DNA of 64,000 nt. It comes from Liriodendron chinense. Its lineage: Eukaryota; Streptophyta; Magnoliopsida; Magnoliales; Magnoliaceae. The position numbers and the translations under genes were made by a program. The notes below the pieces were generated by a model that was given only the letters and a program-made list of their open reading frames with translations, made no database searches and had not been told where the DNA came from. The number at the start of each line of letters is the position of its first letter. The first letter of the stretch is position 1. The stretch is taken from contig ML058408.1 in assembly GCA_003013855.2 (NCBI GenBank), positions 5,829,001 through 5,893,000 of the forward strand. The letters run 5' to 3'. Below, piece by piece: positions 55,276 through 64,000 of this stretch.

Positions 55276-57420
55276 GGACTCCCACTATTTCTTCACCAAA
55301 TTTGTAAACCTCCCCACTTCCAACCATATGAGCTCAAATCTGAAAGATTTTGGATCCCAATTCCCTTCCTCTACCTCCAATAGAATCGAGCGATGATCGG
55401 AAACTAGTCGTGGGAGGACCTGCTGCTGGACTAGTGGTATTTCTCCACCCAATCATGAAACAACAAAAATCTAGCAAGACACAACATAATGGCACCATCC
55501 CACCCATTCGTCCATGTGAACTTGATGCTCCTAGTTGGAATATCCTCCATTTCGTTCCTATGCACTGAATCAACAAAGTCCCTCATACTACGAGCTATAC
55601 CGCTTCCATTTAACTTCTCATGGGTGAATCTGATCACATTAAAATCTCTCTACGCACCACGGAATCCTCCAACTCTCCTTAATGGAATTGAGTTCCTCCC
55701 ACAATAAAGGCCTCTAATCTATCTGACACAACCCCCCATATGCCGTTGTAAACTACCATCGAAATCTGATGTAGGACGAGTGAAAACTAGCCTAGGATGA
55801 TTATGATGAGAACAAAATACGCAATAACTATGCAATCAACATGTAAACCCAAACAAATTCACACTACAAAATCGAAATTTCATATTAACAAATAGATGGT
55901 CCTAGGTTAGTCACATGCATGGTGCGCGAAATATAAAATGCTTTAAGAATGACCCACTTGGAAGATATAACTTCCAATCTAGCATAAGTAGTGCCATATC
56001 CACGGGAATAAACAAGGTACCGTTAAAATTCAGATTTTGGTTTAAAGGTTTTGGCTCAAAATCAGAATTTCGTAAGGGGTTTTGGTCCTTGAATTGGGGT
56101 TTAGGGAATTTTAGGGTTAGGGTTAAGGAAAATTGGAAATTGGGGTTTTGAGGATTAGGATTAGGGATTTAAGTATAGAGTTTTAAGGATTTAAGGCCAT
56201 GGGAAGGCTGAAATTCGGATTTGGGTGAAAGAGGGTAGTCGGATTTGCAAACTGGCGAGGGATTAGGTTAGGTTTAATGGATTCGAATATGAAAATGTTA
56301 GGGTTTTGGGGGAAAACGAATTTTAAGGTCACGTAGGCCTATGCCGAATGAAAAACGGTTCAAGGATTGATGGTTTTGTTGGGTTGAATGGGGAAGAAGA
56401 AGAAAAGATGGGAGATTGTAAGTTTTAGAAGATGGGTTGGAGAAGAAAGATGGAGGTGTTTGAGTACCTTGAATGGAGAAGGAGAAGAGAAGTTGTAGAA
56501 TCCACCACCAAGGTAGATTTTACCCTTCCACAATGTGATTGGAATGGAGGGTTTTCTCACAAACCCTAAAGAGGATGAAGAAGAAAACTCTCTCAAGGAA
56601 GGAAGCCCCTTTTCTCTTGCTTTGCTCAAACGTACTATCGGATTGGACATTCTCCCCCTTGGCTTTTTATAATAAAACTTTAAAAAACTTATAAGCATGC
56701 CCTTATTTAAAGTTCAATGGACCATACTCAAAACTAGACATCCAAATCAACTAAAAGTAATCCAAACCGTCCAATAAATCCTTAAAAAATAACATTAAAG
56801 AAAATAAAAGAAAAAGGTCAAGGTCCAAGGGACCCAAATCTGGAAGATCTAACAGCCTGATGGCTCGATCAAGATGATCAAGCGGTCCGATGGACCCAAA
56901 AGTAAAACATATGGCGAAGAACTCCTAAAAAGCAGCTCACATGCATCATCACAGTGCATGGTCTTCCTAATGCGCGTCCAATGCATGTGGGGTCTTCAAG
57001 TTGGCCCGGCGGGCCCCACCTAGAAGTCGTCTCCTATCCATAGAGAAAGTTGTGCTGATGTCGGTGGTCGCCTCTGTCTCTGGTACACTCGAGTAGGTCC
57101 TCTAATGTCCCCATCTAAATCCCTAAGCCATGTCAATCAAAGCAACGAAGACAGAAAACGAACCGCACTAGGAATCCTCTTTTGCTCCACACCTCAGTAT
57201 TCCATGCCACCAAAATTCCCCCTACTGATCCAATTGCATCCAGAGCTACCCAATCCTTATTCTTTATCCCTTAAACTGAACCCATCACCTTCTTATCAAA
57301 AAAATTGCAATGTCCTTCTATAGCGAGATTAACACAGCCTTAGCCCTTTGGCAGATATTTTAACCTGGATTCTTTTTTGCTTGACCCCAGGCCCCTAACA
57401 TTCCAACTAAACACTTTCAT
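55276..57420 (-). pseudogene. LINE ORF2 endonuclease, split by a solo LTR
   Basis: ORF2 starts at 57420 with MKVFSWNVRGLGSSKKESRL, the canonical plant L1 start. After the solo LTR (55767-57116), VIRFTHEKLNGSGIARSMRD, IKFTWTNGWDGAIM and LARFLLFHDWVEKY (55640-55430) continue the AP-endonuclease domain. RSSLDSIGGRGRELGSK follows to 55334. The copy is interrupted by the copy 3 element at 55275 and contains stops. Confidence 0.82.
55767..57116 (-). mobile_element. Solo LTR related to the chromovirus-derived family
   Basis: The unit starts TGATGTAGGACG and ends GTCCCCATCT (the final A of CATCA appears changed). It is flanked by AAATC at 55762-55766 and 57117-57121, inside LINE endonuclease codons. 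Its ends resemble those of copies 1-3 (TGATG, GGACAT on the minus strand). No internal region or second LTR is present. At 1350 bases it is longer than the LTRs of the other copies. A donor-like AAGGTACTC is at about 56466-56474. Confidence 0.83.
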
Positions 57421-57505
57421 TGGTTAAATATCCTCGTCCCTCTACTTCTCTTCATGCCACCGACCTTAGCCCCCAAGTGGTAATTGCTCGAGCACTCTAG
57501 GTTTA

Positions 57506-60192
57506 TGTGGCACCCCGGATGCCAGGGTCCGTGGTTGCCCTCGACCCCGATATCCCGGGCTCCACATTATGCGATGCATGAGTGCATTATAGTTAATAAC
57601 AGAATTGTAGATTTAGCCAAGCATAAACAACTTAATCATGGGCAAAACATTTCCAAAAGAAAGAGGAACATGTGTATTATATATGATTCCAAAAAGAATG
57701 TACATAGAATATATTCCTCACATTGGGGCCCATTAGGTCCTCCAGAACAAGTTCAGAGTATACTGTCCCCAAAAGGCTGTACAACAATGCCGTGTAGGCG
57801 CAAAGCCCCAAAAGAATACTCCCGACGCCTCAACTCTAATAGTCCCGATCGCCTGTGTACTGAAGATACTCGTCGGCGTCCTCTCCGAGTTCTACGTACT
57901 CGGTTGCTTCGACCGCCTCCTGTATACCTGGGTCACATGGGTCATCTGGTTGGTGGTTTAAACCACCAACCCAGAAAAGGGAGTGACTGGCCAACTCAGT
58001 GGTTTCATTTCCTTAGGTTACGCATTCACCAATACAAACAACATAGATAATAATTTCATTTTCCAAAGATAGAATCAAAGAATAGCACAGCATCACCAGC
58101 ATGGTTATTAAGTGAGATGAGTGCATGTAATGCAGATGCATGCCCGATCACCGATGCTTGTCACAGCCGCCAGTGGGTGGCACCTCCACCTCACCCGCAC
58201 AGACAATGTATGCCATGCTTAACTATACATGATTAGCCGAGTAATTAATTAAATCGTTTTATCACACAGCCGGTTGGCGAAGCCCCTGTACCCACGTTCT
58301 ATCAATTTGGCCGACTGGGACCACTTGACTCCCTGCGGGGTGAACGCAGGTCACAGCCAGTAGCCCCTCGATCCTATCTCGGGTCTACAGCCCCGAGGTA
58401 CCTGGTTTGGTCGCGGCTTGTCAGACGCGCCCAACACAGGCGGAATAGGGTTCATCGCCCTATCCCATAGTCGAGTAGTAGGTATGTCACCTCTACAGTG
58501 CTCAATGGACACTACAGGGAGGCATCACCCCAGCGTAGGCCGACAGCACGGGAATAGGGCCCATACCACCATTCCCGGCTCATGAGTCTTGAGGGATCGG
58601 TACGCCGTATGCTTTCCAGTGGGTCCATCCAAGGTGCGCAGGTACATGGATTCTACATAAGTGATAGAAATACATTGAAACACTCGATACATATATTGGC
58701 CCCCGACCCGGTGGTGGGCCAGGGTCCTCGGCTAAGGGAAGTGAGGGAAAGACCGGCCTTGAGCATATACCGCCCGCGTAGTCCTCGACCACAGCCGATC
58801 GCCCCGTCTTCCGCCATAGTCGACCACCCCGCTCCCGAGGCTGCCGACCTGGTGCGGCCACCTCAACTATTGTACTTGCCGAGTCGGAAGCTACTACCCG
58901 TCACCCCAAACACTTCCCGATTCCCTAGCTCATGCATAAATCAAGTTACAAAACATGTAATACTAGAATCTCAACTATCACATATTAGTATAAGTTCTAA
59001 GACATCTTAGCATGGAAGATTTGCATAATGAGAACATGTGTAGGATTATATGAGCATGCAAATGGCCCTAGCACACACCAAGCATCCAAATCCCTAGACA
59101 ACGAACTTCCACCAATCTCATATAACTTCCCTAGCTACAATCCATCTTCCTAAACTTGGAAATTGAAAGAATTAACTACCATTGTAGGCATTGGTTGCAA
59201 GGCAACACATAGGTAAATGATACACACCTTGGTTTGAAGGAGGATTAGGAAAATCCTGCAATGAGGTGCTAGAAAATCAGGAAAAAGGGAAAAACCTATG
59301 TAAGAAGCTAGAGAAGATGGGGATTTTATGATGGACTTACTTCTAACCGACGTCCGGGAAGATCTCCAATCGCGAGAGAAGCCGACTAGAGTGATGTAGA
59401 GGCGGTTAGGTCCGGGTAGGGTAGCATGCAAGGGCTTCTCTTGAGAATCCTCCTTCCACAACTCCCCCTTTCTCTCCCACACACCCCTCTCTCAGAAATT
59501 AGGTTGAGAAATGAGAGAAATGGCTGAGAAAGTGGGTTATAAAGGTTTGGGGAATTGGGACATATAGCCCCCAATGTTTTAAGTTGCATAAAAGTGGCAT
59601 TTTGTGCCCTAATTTGATTATGTGGGGCTCACCTGACCCCTCTGGGCCAATCCAGCCCATAGGATGGCCTTACCATGTTGAGATCCTTGTTTGGGTATGA
59701 TTTGGGACTGATCGACATGGCGATTGCCGGATCTAAGGCGACATCAGTTCAACGGTCACTGGTTGTCGATCGGGGCCCATGTTTGGGGATCGTGTGCTGG
59801 TTTATGTTTGAAATCCATGGTTCATATTTCATGTCCATGCAAGGGTCCATGGGGCCCACACAAGAAAAGTGAATTGAGTAATGATTACTCACTAAAGGTA
59901 TTGTGCAATTGCAGGACACTACAATTTATGATTTCGGGTGCCGATTTCGACATAACGCTCGCCTACGAGTGTCAAGCCCAGTACGTGGGTGGTCCCCGAC
60001 AAGTTTCGAGCCTAACAGTCTCGGGACAGGCGGTGGAACGGACTCCTACGCGCGTATCTAAGTTCTCGACACCATGAGACTATAGTTCTCTAAGTCATGT
60101 GCGGCCAATTATTCGTCTAGAGGGTGATATGTGTCTAGTGGGTTCGAGCATGGGTTCAAGTCTTAAGGAAGGCGATTTTACGAGGCGTTACA
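57506..60192. mobile_element. 2.7 kb solo LTR (probable large gypsy-type element)
   Basis: It starts TGTGGCACCCCGGATGCC and ends TACGAGGCGTTACA, with GTTTA at 57501-57505 and 60193-60197. It has TG...CA ends and no inner repeat, primer site or coding frame, so it is best read as a solo LTR left by recombination. Its length and the CACCCCGGATGCC start recall large Ty3/gypsy LTRs such as Del/Tekay (from memory). A GC-rich segment (58140-58900) contrasts with the AT-rich surroundings. Orientation is not fixed. Confidence 0.78.
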
Positions 60193-60197
60193 GTTTA

Positions 60198-60589
60198 ACA
60201 ATTCCCTCCACCCTTAAGGAGTCCTCTTAGACTACAACTGCTGAATTGCTTATTGTTTCCGTATCCCTCTCTCCTCTATAAACTGAATCGATGAAATGAT
60301 GTCGTCATCAGTTTCCGAATGATACGCCCACCAATTTGCCCACATGTTCGATCATTTCCTTGAACCATCTCATGCCTCTTACCATCGGAGCGTGCCCCCC
60401 CCCCCCCCCCCTAGAACACACTTCATCAAATGTAGAGAGAGAAAACTGTCACAGACCTCCACATCCTAGCCTCTCATAGCCTAAAGTGGTGTAACGTCTG
60501 GTCTAACATCTCAAACAAAAGCTCAACACTGGACTAGTTCCCCCACAAAATTAGAGCCTCTCCACCCTCAACTAATTCTGACTCGCACG
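60198..60589 (-). other. LINE linker region with a C run
   Basis: It continues the split LINE between the solo LTR and the hAT remnant. No domain is recognised. A run of 17 C lies at 60395-60411. Confidence 0.45.
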
Positions 60590-61082
60590 CATTGTTGCAA
60601 TGTGATCACGTATGCACACAATGGAGGGGAAATCGCATATGCGACTGTGGCATTTGTAATCCTTGCACAAATGCGATCACATGTCTAATATGCAACAATA
60701 TGCAATCGCATACAGCATGGATTTTTTTTATTTTAAAATCCAACCTTTTTTCCTATAAAAAGGCATTCATACCCCCTCTATTTGCATTCTACATTCACTC
60801 AAACTCTCTCTCTACTCTCATACACTTTCAAAGTCTCAAATCTCTCATTCTCTCTTACATAATTACATTCGCCATCTTTCAACTCTCAAGTTCCAAGCCT
60901 CCAAGGCCCAAGCTCCAACTTCTTTCAAGTTTCAATCAAGATTCAAGAAATTAGAAGCAAGAATACATCGAATTCCAAGTCAAGTCTCTCATTTCATTTT
61001 TAACATCTATCTCATAATTCTCATTCATTTCATTTTCTACACTCTTATTTATTATATTTATTCTCTAGTTACATAACATTCA

Positions 61083-61141
<59 letters not shown>

Positions 61142-61712
61142 CTCCATTCTACATTTTTTAATCTCTAGATTCTCTATAATCTGTGATTCTACATTCATTC
61201 ATTCTCATTTCATTTCTATATCTCTTTAATCCCTAGATTCTCATTTCTACAATCTACATAACTACATTCATTCACTCTCATTTCTCTCTTTAGTCACTCA
61301 TTAATCTCTATTCTCATTTCCATATCTCTTTAATCTCTAGATTCTCATTTCTATTCTACAATTTACATTCATTCATCGTTCTCATTTGTCATTTGCTACA
61401 AAGTAGGTACAACTTACAATCTACTTTCATCTCATTCTACAATCTACTTTCATCTCATTTGCCGTTTCTACATTTCTTTACCTCTTTCTATCTCTTTCTT
61501 TACATTCAAGAGTCAAGAGACTCAAGACATTTTTTATTTTTAGTTTGTTACAACTTACAACTTACAAGCAGACAAGATTCAACTTTCAAGAATCAAGCGA
61601 GAGTTCAAAGAAGGCAAGAATCTACATTCTACAAGAGCAACAAGAGTCCAAGACTACAAATCTACAACTACGACATTCGAGACAAGAATATGTTTCCGAA
61701 TTTTAAACTGCG

Positions 61713-61754
<42 letters not shown>

Positions 61755-61830
61755 AAAGTGTAACTCTTACTCTCTCTCTCTTCTACTACAAGTGTAACTC
61801 TTACTCACTCTTCCTCCTTTTTTTTCTCTT
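60590..61830 (+). mobile_element. hAT remnant: 5' end and leader, cut by the assembly gap
   Basis: The left end holds CGCATATGCGACTG, GATCACGTATGC and TGCAATCGCATAC words, like the right end of the hAT element near 16700-16726. A TATA-like CCTATAAAAAGGC (60755-60767) and a leader rich in CTCTCATT, AAGAATCAAG and (CT)n runs match 12110-13560. The transposase should follow where the N gap lies. No transposase sequence is visible after the gap. Confidence 0.55.
61086..61138. repeat. (CT)n microsatellite
   Basis: About 26 CT units lie in the hAT leader. A second, shorter run is at 61718-61751. Confidence 0.92.
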
Positions 61831-61855
61831 NNNNNNNNNNNNNNNNNNNNNNNNN
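61831..61855. other. Assembly gap of 25 N
   Basis: Twenty-five N follow a C/T-rich stretch. The fixed small size suggests a placeholder, so the real distance is unknown and a hAT body of a few kilobases could be missing. Confidence 0.97.
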
Positions 61856-63940
61856 CGCTGTCCTCTGATCCAGACTGCATGCGATCTTTTCCATAGGGGC
61901 TTCAAGCTCGTCGACTTGATCCTCTGAGGCGTTTCGACTTCTTCTCGGCACAATCGCTTAAACAACAGACACGTCAAAGCCTGTAGCTATATCACACGTG
62001 AGTTCGCTTAAGTTAGAAGGCACATGTGTGGAGAACTTCACATGCACATGGGCATATGCGATGCGATTCGACAACATTGCTCATGAGATGCCCAACCTTG
62101 ATTGCAAAGACCGGTGGCTCACATGCCAAAGAGGCACCCTTACATAGAACATGCCTCCACAAAGAAAAGCATAGAACTCTTGCCACTGCCTAGACTTGGT
62201 ATAGATGACTCATAGTCCAACAACAAAGGCAACGACCACAACCCTCTTCGCTCACCCTCTCCCCACCATTCACTTCGACAACCCCCTCTAAAGGAGAAAG
62301 CGCTGCCATTTCAATAATAGGAGGTGAAGCCTCACTAGTGTGATGATTAATAACATTAACCACATGAGTGGAGAGATCCGACTCCATCGTACTAACCAGG
62401 GTGGGCATGAGTGCAAAAGAAATGTCTCAAACACCACCCTAGACGCAAAGAGGAGTTGCCAAACCCATCTCTCCACTCGTCCCTTCCATCTCAAAAGCTA
62501 CACGACGTGTGTCCCATCCTCCTAAGTGAACCTAACACATGGCCCGACTTGACTGAAACTCTTGCTCGATCCAAAGCCCACCCAGGGCATGTATCGATCA
62601 CAAACATTCATGTATCTTGCCTGACTTGCGCCTAGCGGTCGGAAGAGACTCCACTCACCATCATTGCAACAGCTCCACCTCCCTCAACACTCGTCAGTTT
62701 GAGAGGTGCCACCTCTCCACCTACTGACTGAGAACAAATCAACGTCCCACACATAGACCCCTCCACACCCAGTGCTCTGCCAACCACCAAGATGGTACAG
62801 CTTCTCTCCCCGACATGGCTTTTCCCCTCCCCAACGAACTTCTACTTATCGTCCTTTGCCAAGCTTCCCCCAATCTGCGAGGCACCCCCCACCTCTCCTC
62901 TGTTTCCACCCAGGCAGAGAGCCTCTCCTCTCCGATGACAATGGAGATAGAATGCCAATCAACTAACCCTCTTCTTTATTAAGCATATCCTTGTCACATT
63001 GATCTTTCCTCCTATCATCAGATCCATGACAATGGCCTCACTTAGACAAAAGCCAACCATCAGAGATGCATCCTTGAACCAAAGTAGTAATGAAAGTCCC
63101 CAAATCAAGAACCACACATCTTCCCACCCAAAGATCAATACCTCTGACCACTTGCAGATCGACACCACCGGCCCGTCATTGAAGAAAGCTCTTGCAACGA
63201 CAACTTGATCTAGGTTAGCATTCGGCCTAATTGAAATCCACACTTCATTTTCACCAAGAAGCTTGAAAGAGATGTCCTCTAAAACGTAACAAGCATCTAG
63301 CCACGACTTGATCCCAACCACCATAGCTCTGCTTCTCGTCAATGCTACAAGAGAGCATTGCAGCACACTCCAGCATTCTCCACCACTCTAGGGTCGACTT
63401 TCACCACCAAGCCTGTTGCCGACTCCTTCCAAATCTATCTAACCTCCTCCAACTCCTTCCAACACATTTGATTCTTCACCTTCAATCGACCTTGGATCAG
63501 ACACCCTCCACGCTACCACATACTTGTAAGATCTAGAGCTTTCCCCTCTAGGCGCCACCTCGCACCCTACCCCCAAAATGGAAGCAGCCCTAACTTCTCC
63601 CAAACTCGTCAGCCTTCTTCCTCCCTCTCGCCTCTCTTCCTTCTTGCTTCCAGCCCTGTTGACCACCTCAGGGGCCATACCTAGCCTTTTGAACTAACAG
63701 TTGCTTCCCTCCAAAGCCTTTCCCATTCAACATCGCCACCACCTGGGTCACCTCCTCAGCCAAACCCATGTGCACGAAGCAAAACCGCATATGGATGAAG
63801 ATCTCCAAGCTCGAGGGATAACTACCTCCTTGACCACCCAATGTGCTCAAAGACTCTGGAGAAGTCAAGGGATGACCAATCCTCCAGAATTCCAACAAGG
63901 GGTTAGCGACTTAACCTTCTTTCCTCGTCGCTAAGGTCTA
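61856..63940 (-). pseudogene. LINE ORF1 with RRM
   Basis: From the right, the minus strand reads MRFCFVHMGLAEEVTQVVAM and LNGKGFGGKQLLVQKARYGP (63800-63668), the RNP1-bearing end of an RNA-recognition motif. Then come SWLDACYVLEDISFKLLGEN and WISIRPNANLDQVVV (63300-63200) and VSICKWSEVLIFGWEDVWFL (63160-63090), the DUF4283-like part. A Gly/Val/Glu-rich C-terminal stretch lies at 62494-62190. Stops separate the pieces. The protein would bind LINE RNA. It is probably ORF1 of the LINE whose ORF2 starts at 57420. Confidence 0.7.
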
Positions 63941-64000
63941 CCTTCTTTTACCTACAAAAGTCTATCTTTCCTCCTTTTCTTCCTTTGTTTCCATTTCTTT
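63941..64000. other. Pyrimidine-rich end of the window
   Basis: A CT-rich stretch without features, possibly the 5' untranslated part of the minus-strand LINE. Confidence 0.3.

Larger units (their letters stand above)
43835..63940 (-). mobile_element. L1 LINE split by four or five later insertions
   Basis: In minus-strand order the pieces are ORF1 (63940 down to 61856), a linker (about 60590-60198 and 57500-57421), ORF2 endonuclease (57420-57122 and 55766-55276), ORF2 RT and C-terminus (46613 down to about 43862) and a poly(A) seen as poly-T (43835-43860). Added together they give about 6 kb, the usual length of a plant L1. The breaks coincide with target duplications of LTR elements. That ORF1 belongs to the same copy is an inference from order and orientation. 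Confidence 0.75.

Noticed and set aside
57484..58050. 188-codon + strand frame
   Set aside because: It lies across the start of the 2.7 kb solo LTR, crosses its boundary, and shows no recognisable domain.
58582..59010. 142-codon + strand frame in the GC-rich part of the solo LTR
   Set aside because: The open frame is explained by high GC; no domain is seen, and the opposite strand is open too.
1..64000. tRNA or rRNA genes
   Set aside because: I saw no A-box/B-box pair with cloverleaf or rRNA core sequence; the TGGTATCAGAGC words are retrotransposon primer sites.

Overview
The window reads as nuclear DNA of a flowering plant with a large, transposon-rich genome. The evidence is plant-type L1 LINEs, Ty1/copia and Ty3/gypsy (chromovirus) LTR elements with initiator-Met-tRNA primer sites, hAT and Tourist-like DNA elements, and two spliced exons of a plant cyclase-family gene. 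Nothing points to a bacterium, organelle or virus. A magnoliid or other woody angiosperm is only a guess from the GTGGGGCCCAC-rich repeats.

Host gene. Two short minus-strand exons, 43466-43563 and 28629-28699, have canonical splice sites. They join in phase and encode consecutive parts of a cyclase/kynurenine-formamidase-like protein. The 14.8 kb intron between them is packed with transposons. Upstream exons would lie beyond 64000 and I found no last exon to the left, so much or all of the window may be intron of one very long gene.

Layout. 1-10929: a copia element with gag but no pol (882-10924, target duplication AAAGC), whose 5' LTR is split by a 4.2 kb chromovirus-derived element (2701-6891, AATTG). 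10930-20090: fragments of several LINEs, a hAT MITE, a decayed hAT transposon with BED-finger transposase, and a 48-base C run. About 20160-25520: a decayed copia element with a second hAT MITE in its RT. 25536-28628: minus-strand LINE ORF1 and anonymous DNA. 28629-43563: the intron holding a hAT-like element (29271-30071), a LINE 3' end, a copia element (31505-38987) carrying another hAT-like element (33456-35299), a copia fragment, and a Tourist-like MITE with an internal minisatellite (41987-43205). 43835-63940: one minus-strand L1 LINE split apart by an LTR element (46614-55270) that itself hosts an intact one (49610-53638), two solo LTRs (55767-57116 and 57506-60192), and a hAT remnant ending at a 25-N gap.

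How the pieces relate. The notable group is a family of small chromovirus-derived LTR elements: two complete copies, one split copy and one probable solo LTR. The best copy has one open 615-codon frame that joins a gag-side N-terminus, an RT lacking its palm core and catalytic Asp pair, and an integrase tail with chromodomain. Because the deletion is shared, these elements must have been moved by proteins from elsewhere. Exact target duplications at most boundaries give a clear relative order: the LINE first, then LTR elements, then elements inside them.
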